Shown one piece after another: positions 1 through 7,902 of a stretch of 64,000 nt of DNA. The stretch spans positions 1 through 64,000 of the forward strand of contig NZ_JAJDJU010000002.1 in the NCBI RefSeq assembly GCF_020567705.1. Reading direction: 5' to 3'. A program made the translations under genes and the position numbers. Origin of the DNA: Acidocella sp. KAb 2-4 (GTDB taxonomy: Bacteria; Pseudomonadota; Alphaproteobacteria; Acetobacterales; Acetobacteraceae). Each line of letters starts with the position of its first letter. The stretch's first letter is position 1. The notes beneath the pieces were generated by a model. It made no database searches. It had not been told where the DNA came from and worked only from the letters and a program-made list of their open reading frames with translations.

Positions 1-2
1 AT

Positions 3-596
3 GAGTCATTGCGTGTTAAGCTGAGGCCAGTTTGGTGTCTCGTGCGGGAATGGAAGTATATCCTCGGCAATCACGACACCGACAAACGTATGTTTTACGA
101 ATATCTGGTCGGCGATTATCCGGAAGGGAATTTGCACGGTCATGTTGCAATGGTCGACGGCAGGTTGATTTCGGGCCTTGGCGGGGTCTTCAAGGCAAAA
201 ATCTGGGTGTCCCGGCGTGAAGGTGAAGCGAACGTGGCCAGATATGATTCGGCGGCAGATATGATCCGCCGAGCCGCCCGCGCCGATCGGTGGCAGGCCA
301 TGGGCGATGAAATTCCAGGGCTGCTGCTGTCACATCGAGACACGATCTTTCCCGCGGATGTTGCTTGGCTCAAAAACGCGACATGCGATACCCTTGTAAC
401 TCATGAAGCGCCCGCCAGTCCCCCATATGGATTTGAGGAGCTCGATGCTTTGGCGCGGGATATGCGTGCGCGACTGTTTGTCCAGGGCCACCAGCACGTC
501 GATTATACTGGCCGGTCGAAATATGGAACGGTTGTGCGAGGTGTGGCGGATTCGACGGTATGGCTGCTCGACGATGGTATCTTGGATGGTGCGTAG
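3..596 (+). CDS. Metallophosphoesterase family protein, 5' part missing or frameshifted
   Basis: Calcineurin-like phosphoesterases are two-metal phosphohydrolases. The GNHD motif sits close to the start of the readable protein and a late GHQH metal-binding motif follows a THEAPAS segment. The stretch NLHGHVAMVDG...SGLGGVFKAKIW is typical of a bacterial branch of the family. The early D-x-H and GD motifs that should precede GNHD are absent. The frame is open to the window edge, so the true start lies outside or is lost. In frame +2 the bases just before GNHD read AGMEVY, which is what the family usually has directly before ILGNHD. This suggests a one-base deletion near base 57, with an in-frame stop further up (about base 17). 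It may be a pseudogene. The substrate is unknown. Confidence 0.6.
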   Translation, partial: ESLRVKLRPVWCLVREWKYILGNHDTDKRMFYEYLVGDYPEGNLHGHVAMVDGRLISGLGGVFKAKIWVSRREGEANVARYDSAADMIRRAARADRWQAMGDEIPGLLLSHRDTIFPADVAWLKNATCDTLVTHEAPASPPYGFEELDALARDMRARLFVQGHQHVDYTGRSKYGTVVRGVADSTVWLLDDGILDGA

Positions 597-680
597 CCCG
601 ACAATTTGGCTGAAAATGAAGGGGGCATCGTGAACCAAGCGCTTCTCGCTAAATGGCCCTGATTTCATGATCTCTTGCCC

Positions 681-1751
681 ATGCGCATAGTTTTTTATGG
701 TGAGGCGACCGCGTCTCTTGCGTTGTATCTGGACGGTCTGGCGCCGGACCTTGCGGCCCAGTGCACACTCATGCCGCCGCGACGGATGGCAGCGGATTTC
801 CCGCTCCTGGCCCGGGCCGGAATGGTCGTCTTTGTGCGCGGCTTCGAACAGGTCTGGCGCAGCGGATTGCTTGCCGCGCTGGACCGCGCCAGGGTGCCCT
901 GCGCATGGTTTACCGACGATGACTTGACCGCGCTGCGCCATGAGCAACCGGGCTTTGGCTTCTACAGTTCCCGCCGCGTTCAGGCATTTGCGGAGAGGAT
1001 GACGGCGCTGATCGGCACGACGCCAGGTATGTGCGCCCGGTTGGCGGCGTTTCATGCGAATGTGCTGCATTGGCCGTGCACACTGAATGAAGCCGCGCTT
1101 GACGGCATATCCCCCAGCGGCCAAGAGCGGCCCACAGTTGTGGCGTTTACCGGCGGCGCTTGCCGGGTTCAGGGGTTGCGGGACTATGTTGTACCGGCGC
1201 TCAACGTCATTCAGCGCCATGAATTATGGGTCGCCAACGGGCCGGCCGCCGCCATTCCGGGGACGCACGCCATCCCCTTTCAGCCTGTTTTTGCGCGCTT
1301 TCTGTCGGCTTGGCGCGACGTCGGCCCCCATATCCTGGTTCATCCCCCCGGAAAGACCCGAAACCTCGCTTACAAGAGCCCTGGAATTCTTCTTTGCGCT
1401 TTGTATCTCGGTGCAGCGCCGGTCGTTGCCTCGGAGCCGGCCTTTAAAGGCATTGGGGCTGATCAGGGATTGACGCGGGCGGATAGCGTCGCGGCATGGC
1501 GCGCCGCGTTCACCGCCCTGGCGGCGGCACCAGCACGGGAGCGGGCTCTTGCCCGCCTGCTGGTCCATGCCCGCAAGGCTTGGCCACCGGACGGTCCGCG
1601 GGCAACCATTAGCGCGCTGCTGGCCCTCGCAGCCCCCGGCGGCGATGCCGCCAAGGCGCGATATGATGCAGCCCTGGCCATGCGCTGGGCGCCTCTGGCG
1701 GGTTTTATGTGGCGCGAACGGGTGCGGCGCTTCGCCAGCCATAACCAATGA
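681..1751 (+). CDS. Putative glycosyltransferase-like protein of a surface polysaccharide cluster
   Basis: The protein has about 356 residues, no signal peptide and no obvious membrane segment. An N-terminal Rossmann-like half (MRIVFYGEATASLALYLDGL) is followed by a C-terminal half with HPPGKTRNLAYKSPGILLCALYLGAAPVVASEPAFKG. That pattern, where a chosen protein region is followed by 'G-A-P-V-V-A-S', resembles the nucleotide-sugar binding half of GT-B glycosyltransferases of the CgeB/YkvP kind. I do not recognise the exact family. The start is taken at ATG 681; a TTG two codons upstream is also possible and no strong ribosome binding site is visible. Its 3' end overlaps the convergent methyltransferase gene by 47 bp. 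The neighbours are all polysaccharide genes. Confidence 0.6.
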   Translation: MRIVFYGEATASLALYLDGLAPDLAAQCTLMPPRRMAADFPLLARAGMVVFVRGFEQVWRSGLLAALDRARVPCAWFTDDDLTALRHEQPGFGFYSSRRVQAFAERMTALIGTTPGMCARLAAFHANVLHWPCTLNEAALDGISPSGQERPTVVAFTGGACRVQGLRDYVVPALNVIQRHELWVANGPAAAIPGTHAIPFQPVFARFLSAWRDVGPHILVHPPGKTRNLAYKSPGILLCALYLGAAPVVASEPAFKGIGADQGLTRADSVAAWRAAFTALAAAPARERALARLLVHARKAWPPDGPRATISALLALAAPGGDAAKARYDAALAMRWAPLAGFMWRERVRRFASHNQ

Positions 1752-2337
1752 GCCGGGGCGGGCGCATTTCAATGCGGATCGTTACCTCCCGGCAGTCCGC
1801 GAGCAACACCTCCCGCATGGCTTGGGGGCTGAACCGGTAATAATCGCCTGGGTAGTCGTGGCGGACGAGCGTTGGCGTGGCGCTCTCCCAGCCTGGAGAT
1901 AGGCGTTGCAAAAGCCGGCCCATGCCAGGAAGCCGAGCGGCGCCGAGGGCCCAGCGGCGCAAGGGGGAAGCGAGCGCGTCGGTATAGCCTGGCACGCCGA
2001 TCACAATCAGCGCCCCCGGCCGCGCGACGCGCCCTATGCCCGCTAATGTGCGCCAGAACTGCGGGTCGTGCTCAAGCACCGAATTGCAGAGAACCGCGTC
2101 AAACCCGGCATCGGCGAAGGCCACCAGCCCGTCCGCCGCCACTTGGACAAAGCTGTGTCCGCTGGTCTCCGTTTCGCACGTAAGGTTGACACCCACCCGC
2201 AGTCCCGCGCCGCGCAGGGCGGGGAGGTTGAGCAGCGTATCCGGTGTGCTGGTCGCACCGACCTCCAGCACGCGCGCTCCGTCCGGCAAGTGCCGCCGGC
2301 AAATTTCCTCGAACACATTGAAGATGGCGGGATGCAT
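1705..2337 (-). CDS. Class I SAM-dependent methyltransferase
   Basis: The protein has 210 residues. The N-terminal segment RVLEVGATSTPDTLL matches the glycine-rich SAM-binding motif I in a relaxed form. FDAVLCNSVLEHDPQFW is the usual post-motif II segment of Methyltransf_11-type enzymes, and RPGALIVIGVPGY is motif III. The acceptor is unknown; in this setting it is probably a sugar residue of a surface glycan. The ATG at 2337 lies four bases after the stop of the upstream glycosyltransferase gene, so the two are likely cotranscribed and coupled. The reading frame stays open further upstream, but that part is the complement of the glycosyltransferase and does not look like a methyltransferase N-terminus. 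The end overlaps the convergent upstream gene. Confidence 0.75.
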   Translation of the reverse strand: MHPAIFNVFEEICRRHLPDGARVLEVGATSTPDTLLNLPALRGAGLRVGVNLTCETETSGHSFVQVAADGLVAFADAGFDAVLCNSVLEHDPQFWRTLAGIGRVARPGALIVIGVPGYTDALASPLRRWALGAARLPGMGRLLQRLSPGWESATPTLVRHDYPGDYYRFSPQAMREVLLADCREVTIRIEMRPPRLIGYGWRSAAPVRAT

Positions 2338-2341
2338 GCGC

Positions 2342-3496
2342 TTAACCAGACACGGGTTGCAAATTGGCGTAGAGCGCTTCGATCCGGTCCACATTGCAGG
2401 AAAAATCATGCCGCGTGGCCAAGCGCCGGGCGGCTTGGCCCATCTCCGCCCGGCGCGCGGGGGCGCGCAGTTCGGGCAGCATTGCCGCCAGCGCGCGGCC
2501 ATCGGGCCGATCGAGCACAAACCCCTCGCGGCCGGAGACCATGCCATCAGCCGCGCCGTTGCGCCGGGTCGTGACCACCGGCAGGCCCGAGGCCAGCGCT
2601 TCCAGCGTGGCTAGGCTGCAGGCATCATGCGCCGTGAGATGCACGAACACGTCAGCGGCTGAGAACAGCGCGGACATGTCATTGCGCTGGCCAAGAAAGC
2701 GTATGCGCTCAGCGACGCCGAGGCGGTGCGCGAGCGCGGCGAAGGCAGGGATGTCGCCTGCGCCGGCGACCAGCAAGATCGTCTCCCCGCTGTCTCGCGC
2801 CTCATGGGCAAGCGCGTGGAGCACATGATGCACGCCTTTGAGATGAAAATTGCCCGCCGCGGCGAGCAGCACCAGCGCCGTTGGCGGCAGGTTCAGGCTT
2901 TTACGCATGGCCTCACGCAGCCTCGGGGTGTGGCCGGGGTGGAAGCTGGCCGTGTCGATGCCGTTGGGAATAAGTACGATCCGCGCCTTCGGCACACCAT
3001 AGCGGCTGCGAAACTGCGCGGCACTCTCTTGGGATACCGCAACGATTTGGCGCGAGCGCTCGAGTTGCAGGCGTTCGAGCCGCCGCAATGCTGACCGCCA
3101 GCGCCATTGCCGGGGCGAGACTGCACGGCGGAACCGCTGCGCTATATCCTGTGCCGCGTTGTCGCGCTCCAAATTCAACAGGCGGCACCCCGTCTGCGGC
3201 TGCAAAATATCCGCGCCAAGCCCCGCGCCGGTGTCGTGGATGATCCATCCCGGCAGGGTTTGCCGCGCTTCGGCGAATAGGCTTGCCTGCTCCAGCAGCC
3301 GCGGCGAACGCGGGATTAGCTGAATGCTCACCCCTGGCGGGCGACTCTCCGCCTCCGTGGTGATGATGCGCACATTATGCCCCCGGGCGGTGAGCTCCAC
3401 AGCCAAGTCGTGAGACCATGACTCCAGCCCGCCCAGCTTGGGTACAAACCGTTCGACCATCAATGCGATCCGCGAGCCGTTGCCTTCATTGACCAT
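2342..3496 (-). CDS. Glycosyltransferase family 4 (GT-B fold)
   Basis: About 384 residues. The N-terminus RIALMVERFVPKLGGLESWSHDLAVEL is the classic GT4 opening that binds the acceptor. The C-terminal half has RIRFLGQRNDMSALFSAADVFVH and then ATLEALASGLPVVTT, the E-x7-E region that contacts the nucleotide sugar. It should transfer a sugar from an activated donor on the cytoplasmic side during LPS or exopolysaccharide assembly; donor and acceptor cannot be read from sequence. I start at the ATG at 3496 because family similarity begins six to ten residues later; the longer frame up to 3775 runs into the divergent sulfotransferase gene and has no family character. It leads the two-gene minus-strand unit with the methyltransferase. 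Confidence 0.85.
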   Translation of the reverse strand: MVNEGNGSRIALMVERFVPKLGGLESWSHDLAVELTARGHNVRIITTEAESRPPGVSIQLIPRSPRLLEQASLFAEARQTLPGWIIHDTGAGLGADILQPQTGCRLLNLERDNAAQDIAQRFRRAVSPRQWRWRSALRRLERLQLERSRQIVAVSQESAAQFRSRYGVPKARIVLIPNGIDTASFHPGHTPRLREAMRKSLNLPPTALVLLAAAGNFHLKGVHHVLHALAHEARDSGETILLVAGAGDIPAFAALAHRLGVAERIRFLGQRNDMSALFSAADVFVHLTAHDACSLATLEALASGLPVVTTRRNGAADGMVSGREGFVLDRPDGRALAAMLPELRAPARRAEMGQAARRLATRHDFSCNVDRIEALYANLQPVSG

Positions 3497-3556
3497 TGAA
3501 GCCGCCTGTGTGTAGGAGTTTGAGGAAGAGTATCGCCCAGGGGGCAGTGACAAACA

Positions 3557-4507
3557 ATGTGGCGCCCAGATTCGGGCGTTGGGGGGCGCTTCATGGGGCT
3601 CGACCTGGCCATTTCGTCTACCCTTGCCGCCCTGCCGCCACCGGTCATCGTGTTCAACAAGTCGCATTCGGGCAGCCGCTTGCTGGCGGCATTGCTGCGC
3701 GGCCAGGGCATATTCATGGGCAGCGTGCTGAACGAATCGCTTGACGCTTTGCCGTTCCTGCCTCTCGTTGAACACCTCGTACTGAACTATTACCCCGATT
3801 TTCAGCCGTTATGGCGACGGGCGACCTTGCCCGAGCCTGTGCAAACCCTGCTCGCGGCAGCTCTTGACGCGCATCTCGCCACGCATCCCCCCGGCGCCCC
3901 GTGGGGATGGAAGCTGTGTGAAACAGGCTATATTCTGCCGCTGCTGGCGGCGCTGTTTCCAAAGGCGCGTTATCTGCATCTGATTCGTGATGGCCGCGAC
4001 GTGGCGTTTTGCGATCATGTCGCCCCCGAGCAGCCGTTTTGGCGGAAAATCTACTTTGGCGCCGATACCATGCAAAGCTGGCGCGGCATGAGCCTGACCC
4101 AGGCCGCCTATGAGCGGCGATCTTATTTATACAATGCCCGGCACTGGCAGGAGAGCGTCCGGGTGGGGCGTGCGTTTGGGGCAATGCTGGGGTCGGCTTA
4201 TCGGGAGGTGCGGTATGAGGCGCTCTGCGCCGATTTGCCCGCTGAGGGACGCAAGCTGATGGAGTGGCTCGGTCTGCCAACCGATGAGGCAGCCTTGGCG
4301 GCGCTCGCGGCGCGCGTCGATCCCTCGTCGATTGGCAAACATCGCCGGTACAAACGTTCCTGGCAGCGGGCTGTGCAGGGCGTGGTCGAACCCACCTTGC
4401 TCGCCTGCGGCTATGATTGCGCGCCGTTGCCGCCGGGTCCTGGTGACAGGCTTGCCGCTTTGGCGCAGCGTTTTCGGCGGCGGTTGGCGCGCCAGGTCCA
4501 TGGTTAA
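3557..4507 (+). CDS. Sulfotransferase-like family protein
   Basis: PAPS-dependent sulfotransferases carry a 5'-phosphosulfate loop near the N-terminus and a 3'-phosphate motif in the middle. Here KSHSGSRLLAALLR fits the first and YLHLIRDGRDVAFC the second, and GWKLCETGYILPLL lies between, as in bacterial sulfotransferases. The protein would add sulfate to a glycan or lipid, which suits the cluster. The exact substrate is unknown. It has 316 residues from ATG 3557; ATG 3593, preceded by a G-rich tract, gives a protein that begins closer to the PAPS loop and is an equally good start. Divergent from the GT4 gene, and its last codons overlap the start of the next gene by 8 bp. Confidence 0.7.
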   Translation: MWRPDSGVGGRFMGLDLAISSTLAALPPPVIVFNKSHSGSRLLAALLRGQGIFMGSVLNESLDALPFLPLVEHLVLNYYPDFQPLWRRATLPEPVQTLLAAALDAHLATHPPGAPWGWKLCETGYILPLLAALFPKARYLHLIRDGRDVAFCDHVAPEQPFWRKIYFGADTMQSWRGMSLTQAAYERRSYLYNARHWQESVRVGRAFGAMLGSAYREVRYEALCADLPAEGRKLMEWLGLPTDEAALAALAARVDPSSIGKHRRYKRSWQRAVQGVVEPTLLACGYDCAPLPPGPGDRLAALAQRFRRRLARQVHG

Positions 4508-5615
4508 GCGGCGGCTCCCGGAAGCCTGGCGCGCCCCGTTGCGGCGGTGGCGGGACCATGTGCTCCGCAGCCTCGACCGGATGGCCACCGCCTATGCTCG
4601 CCCCAGCGGGCGGCAGGGCGTGGCTATTTTCATGCCGCATGGCCTCGGCGATCTGATCCTTTTCACCGCCGCTTATCAGCATCTGCGCGCCCATTATGCG
4701 GGACAGCCGGTCACGCTCATCTGTTCGCCTGCCAACATCGCTTATGCGCGGGCTTTTCTTGAGCCGGAACACGCCATCACACTGAACCGCCTGCGCTTCC
4801 GGCGCGACCCGCTCTACCGGTGTGGCGTGGTTCGCGCGCTCCACCGGGCTGGTGTTGCCATCGTTGTGCAGCCGGCGCGAAATCGCGAGCATATGGTCGA
4901 GGACGCGCTCGTTCGCGCCAGCGGCGCGCCGGTACGGATCGGGGCCGCCGGATCAGCGGATTTCATAACCGCCGCCGACCGGGAGGCAGGCGATCCGTGG
5001 TACACGAGCTTATATGCCGACCCGTGCACCATCACCCATGACGCCGAGCATTACGCCGCGTTTACGGCATGGACCACAGGTCGCCGCCCCACACGGTTGA
5101 TCGCGCCGCTTCCCCGCCCGCCGAGGCCGGCCAGTGTGCCACAACGTCCCTATCTGGTTGTGGCCGGAGAGGCGTCGTCGCCCGTGAAGGCGTGGCTGCC
5201 AGAAAATTTTGCGCTGGCAGCGCAGCGGATCGCCGGTCTTGAGGGGATGCGGATCGTGCAGGCGGGAAGCCGCGAGAGGTATTCCATCCGGGAGTTCGCC
5301 GCCATTCTCGCCCATGCCCGGCTGGTGCTGTGCAACGACAGCGGCCCCGTCCATCTCGCGGCCGTGCTGGGTGTTCCTGCCGTGGCGGTGGGCAATGGGG
5401 GGATGCCCGGGCGTTACTTGCCTTACCCTGCGCCGCTGCTCGACGTGACAACGCCAGTACCCGCATTTGCGGATACCGTGTGCCCGGCTTTCGGCTGCGG
5501 CTGGCGCTGCCAATTCTTGCCAGAATCCGGCGGCCCGGTGCCCTGCGTGGCCGACGTAACGGTGGACGCCATGGTTAACGCCGCGCTTTCGGTTCTGCGG
5601 CAGGCTGATGGATAA
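4500..5615 (+). CDS. Glycosyltransferase family 9 (heptosyltransferase-like)
   Basis: About 371 residues. GT9 enzymes use ADP-heptose in LPS inner-core assembly. The protein has the GT9 opening VAIFMPHGLGDLILFTAAYQHLR after a basic N-terminal extension of about 38 residues, then in the C-terminal half RLVLCNDSGPVHLAAVLGVPAVAVGN, the conserved (N)DSGxxHLAxxLGxPxV donor-site signature. The ATG at 4500 overlaps the stop of the sulfotransferase gene (ATGGTTAA), pointing to translational coupling. With HldD encoded 0.4 kb downstream, which makes the ADP-L-glycero-D-manno-heptose donor, a heptosyltransferase role is plausible; another sugar is possible since GT9 proteins vary. The C-terminal region CPAFGCGWRCQFL is cysteine-rich and not something I can explain. 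Confidence 0.8.
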   Translation: MVKRRLPEAWRAPLRRWRDHVLRSLDRMATAYARPSGRQGVAIFMPHGLGDLILFTAAYQHLRAHYAGQPVTLICSPANIAYARAFLEPEHAITLNRLRFRRDPLYRCGVVRALHRAGVAIVVQPARNREHMVEDALVRASGAPVRIGAAGSADFITAADREAGDPWYTSLYADPCTITHDAEHYAAFTAWTTGRRPTRLIAPLPRPPRPASVPQRPYLVVAGEASSPVKAWLPENFALAAQRIAGLEGMRIVQAGSRERYSIREFAAILAHARLVLCNDSGPVHLAAVLGVPAVAVGNGGMPGRYLPYPAPLLDVTTPVPAFADTVCPAFGCGWRCQFLPESGGPVPCVADVTVDAMVNAALSVLRQADG

Positions 5616-5621
5616 CTCTGG

Positions 5622-5843
5622 GTGGTGATGATGCCTTGGTCCTTATTGGCCTGCCTGCTGCGGCCCGTTTGTCAGCCTGCCCGGCCAACCCCCTCAAGCG
5701 CAGCGCGGGACGAGGTGATCATCCGTCGCCTGCGCGTGCGCGGCGCGGATATTTTTGATGGGTTCAGGCTGGGTGAGTCGGCGCGACGGCGGCTTATCAT
5801 CGAGGATAGCAGGCTGCCTGACACGCCGGAGACCGGCCCATGA
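5622..5843 (+). CDS. Small hypothetical protein upstream of the ACP-like ORF
   Basis: 73 residues at most. It starts within seven bases of the upstream stop; two GTG and two ATG codons lie in a row (5622, 5625, 5628, 5631), so the start is unsettled. A short hydrophobic N-terminal patch (PWSLLACLLRPVC) is followed by a charged part with many arginines (VIIRRLRVRGADIFDGFRLG). I recognise no family. The stop overlaps the start of the next ORF (ATGA), and that next ORF overlaps hldD the same way, so the three are organised as a coupled set, which is the main reason for calling it a gene. Confidence 0.4.
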   Translation: MVMMPWSLLACLLRPVCQPARPTPSSAARDEVIIRRLRVRGADIFDGFRLGESARRRLIIEDSRLPDTPETGP

Positions 5844-6013
5844 CCAATCCAGCAACCGTACTGCGCTCGGATCCGGCGCGCGATCCACTTGATTTCGTTC
5901 GGCTGAGCGAGGCGATCGACGGTCTACGCGGCACACCGATCAGCGACGAAGCGGCGGCAGCGGCCGTCACCGTGGCCGACCTCATCGGTCTGCACGAAAA
6001 CCTGCCGCCATGA
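5840..6013 (+). CDS. ACP-like 57-residue protein lacking the phosphopantetheine serine
   Basis: Residues 15-50 line up without gaps with helices II to IV of acyl carrier proteins: RDPLDFVRLSEAIDGL matches the usual DSLDxVELxMALEEEF block and ISDEAAAAAVTVADLIGL matches IPDEDAxKIxTVxDxIxxI. The serine of the DSL motif, where 4'-phosphopantetheine is attached, is proline here, and the first ACP helix is missing. It therefore cannot be a normal carrier; a decayed ACP or a small ACP-derived partner or regulator are both possible. ATGA overlaps at both ends (with the upstream small ORF and hldD) indicate translational coupling, an argument for expression. The family assignment is from pattern matching by eye. 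Confidence 0.5.
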   Translation: MTNPATVLRSDPARDPLDFVRLSEAIDGLRGTPISDEAAAAAVTVADLIGLHENLPP

Positions 6014-6990
6014 TTCTTATCACCGGCGGGGCCGGTTTCATCGGCTCCAACCTACAAGCGGCGCTGTTTGCGCGCGGATGCGAAACAATCGTGGTCGACC
6101 GGCTGCGCAACGAGGAAAAACGGTACAACCTCGCCAAGCATCCGCCCGCCTTGATGCTGACCCCGGAGGCGCTGGAAGATTTTCTCGGCACAGCGCCGCC
6201 GGTTGACCTAATCTTTCATTTGGCCGGCGGGGCCCCCACGCTGGATCCGGATGCCGATGCCCTTCTCGCGGCCCATTTGGAGCAGTCAAAATGGCTGTGG
6301 CAATGGTGCGCACGGCATGATCGCCGCTTTATCTACGTATCCACCGCCGCCACATATGGCGATGGCCGCGCTGGTTTTTCTGATGGCATCGCAGTTGCGG
6401 ATCTTGAGCATTTGCGCCCTCTGAGTCCGTATGGCCAAGCCAAGCATGCATTTGATCTATACGTTGCCGGACAGGTCGCCGCCGGTACTCGGCTCCCACG
6501 CCAATGGGTGGGGCTAAAGCTGTTCAATGTTTATGGCCCCAACGAGTACCACAAGGCGCAATCAACATCTTTGGTGAAGGTCATTTATGATCAAATCCAA
6601 GTGGGACAGGTGCCACGCCTTTACCGCTCGAACCATCCCGAGATTGCCGACGGTACATATCAGCGCGATTTCATCTTTGTCGATGATGTGGTTGCCGTGA
6701 TGCTGTGGTTCCTGCAAAGACCTTCGCTTAGCGGATTGTTTAACCTGGGCACTGGCGCGGCGCGTAGCTATCAGAGCCTCGCCCTTGCCGTATGCCGTGC
6801 CTTGGGGGCGGAGCCGCGGATTGATTTCGTCGATATACCGAAGGAGCTGCGCGGCAAGTATGTTGCGTTTTCTCAGGCTGAAATTCGGCGATTGCGGAGC
6901 GCGGGCTACACGGCGCCATTTGTGTCCCTTGAAGACGGGGTGGCGCAGTACATCAATACGTTTCTGGGCCAGGCTGACCCGTACCGGTGA
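6010..6990 (+). CDS. hldD: ADP-glyceromanno-heptose 6-epimerase
   Basis: HldD (RfaD) epimerises ADP-D-glycero-D-manno-heptose to the L-glycero form, the donor for LPS inner core. The 326-residue protein begins with the Rossmann motif GGAGFIGSN (residues 6-14), has the SAATYG-like STAATYGDG segment near 111, and the catalytic Y-x3-K as Tyr141/Lys145 in SPYGQAKH. The family marker FNVYGPNEYHK (about 171-181) and QRDFIFVDDVV are both present, and the C-terminal GKYVAFSQAEI matches the HldD GRYQxFTQADL segment. The usual GACS(S/T)T segment is replaced by AGGAPTLDPD, so this may be a divergent paralogue. Coupled by ATGA to the ACP-like ORF. It fits with the GT9 protein just upstream. Confidence 0.82.
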   Translation: MILITGGAGFIGSNLQAALFARGCETIVVDRLRNEEKRYNLAKHPPALMLTPEALEDFLGTAPPVDLIFHLAGGAPTLDPDADALLAAHLEQSKWLWQWCARHDRRFIYVSTAATYGDGRAGFSDGIAVADLEHLRPLSPYGQAKHAFDLYVAGQVAAGTRLPRQWVGLKLFNVYGPNEYHKAQSTSLVKVIYDQIQVGQVPRLYRSNHPEIADGTYQRDFIFVDDVVAVMLWFLQRPSLSGLFNLGTGAARSYQSLALAVCRALGAEPRIDFVDIPKELRGKYVAFSQAEIRRLRSAGYTAPFVSLEDGVAQYINTFLGQADPYR

Positions 6991-7289
6991 GAAATGCGTA
7001 AAAACGGCCGGTAAGCAAAGCGGTTGTAAAGGAAGTATGTCTGTTTAACCGAGATTGGCAGTTGACCGGCACATGCTCGCTAGAAAAATTTCATCTGCCT
7101 GGAAAATCAATTTGAGCTGCTGTTTGTCAAAGAGCCTCATCGGCACAGCCGGCCAAACAACCGAATCCATATCGCAATGAAATGGGGCGTGTGTGGATGC
7201 CCCCGTTTTGCAAGAAGATTTTTTGATCATTTTTGCGGTCGGCACTTGTATCGGTCGTGTGCCAAGTCTGTTTTGTGGCGGTGTATATG

Positions 7290-7519
7290 TCTTGGCCGGT
7301 CCTTTGGCAATGCTCACGCCAAACTCGGCGAAGTGCCCGCGCAGCGCGGCCTCGGCAGTCGCTGCCGCGTCGGCGGCAGCAGCCACACCTCAGGGCTACA
7401 GGATTGCGCCACCCGCCCCAGCCTTGTGCGCGATAATAGAACCGTCCCCACCGATCGGTAGCGCAGATCTGGAAACGTCTTTTGGCAAGGTCAATCGCCA
7501 AAACATGAACATCCGGCAT
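7290..7519 (-). mobile_element. Remnant of an IS110-family transposase
   Basis: Reading the minus strand from 7519, MPDVHVLAIDLAKRRFQICATD followed by RWGRFYYRAQ is the start of an IS110-type DEDD transposase, with the first catalytic Asp in AIDLAK. About 50 codons further, in another frame, ALRGHFAEFGVSIAKGPA matches the LRAHLAEFGxxxAKG block that lies about 110 residues into intact proteins. So the gene has lost material between the two blocks and is frameshifted; the C-terminal transposase_20 domain is not seen. No terminal repeats were recognised, as expected for IS110. A dead element, marking past insertion near the border of the catabolic cluster. Confidence 0.6.
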
Positions 7520-7619
7520 ATTCCCCTCTTCCAGGGCGCCACCATGGCGCCAGACAGACAGCATATAATGCCGCCTAGGTGGGGGCATCGACCCCATCAG
7601 TTCAGGGCGGCAGCACACT

Positions 7620-7740
7620 ATCTCCAAATTTAGCCGGATTGATGTTTATGGCCATCTTTGCCGAAATGGCCAAAAGCTTGGTCTTTACTCCCACAATGAC
7701 CTTGTTCGCTATCTGAGAGATCTGCATTTGTCTTCTCTGG
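7620..7740 (+). pseudogene. Possible scrap of a fucosyltransferase-like (GT10) gene
   Basis: One frame reads ISKFSRIDVYGHLCRNGQ and then HNDLVRYLRDLHLS without a start codon. The order 'short basic stretch, R-[IV]-D-x-Y-G-x-x-x-x-N, then a leucine-rich segment ending in (K/R)D' resembles the LSKYxxVDxxGxxxNN...LxDYKF part of family 10 glycosyltransferases. The match is short and made by eye. If right, it is debris of a polysaccharide gene like those to the left. Confidence 0.22.
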
Positions 7741-7759
7741 AAGAGGGGGCAGAAGTCAG

Positions 7760-7888
7760 ATGGCTAACGAGCCTTTGCAATTTGTCGTGTCGTCGGAGAT
7801 TCCTGATACGCGGCACATGATTGCCGGAGACGACAATGTCGGGTTCAGCGCGACCATATTGCCGTTCCTTTTGACCCATGCCGATTGA
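7760..7888 (+). pseudogene. 3' tail of an alpha/beta hydrolase-like gene
   Basis: A 42-codon frame ends in DTRHMIAGDDNVGFSATILPFLLTHAD. Many alpha/beta hydrolases end with (D/A)ARHMVAGDRNDxFxxAVxxFL, in which the His is the catalytic one. The preceding core of the hydrolase is not encoded upstream, so this is a leftover 3' end. Its stop (7886-7888) lies 14 bases before the acyl-CoA synthetase ATG, so the ancestral hydrolase gene was probably part of the same operon. A short, independently made peptide cannot be excluded. Confidence 0.4.
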
Positions 7889-7902
7889 GAAGGAGTGGCA
7901 CG

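Larger units (their letters stand above)
6991..7902. other. Gene-poor stretch holding fragments of broken genes
   Basis: About 0.9 kb separates hldD from the acyl-CoA synthetase gene. No intact gene is seen. It holds an IS110-type transposase remnant on the minus strand, a possible glycosyltransferase scrap on the plus strand and the last 42 codons of an alpha/beta hydrolase-like protein, all listed separately. 6991-7289 shows nothing I can name. The base composition is clearly more AT-rich than the backbone after 23 kb. The promoter of the catabolic operon that starts at 7903 should lie in the last part of this stretch; I could not point to a convincing -35/-10 pair. Confidence 0.6.

Noticed and set aside
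3-31. Start codon at base 1 (ATG) as the beginning of the metallophosphoesterase
   Set aside because: That frame hits a stop after seven codons, so it cannot be the start of the gene that follows.
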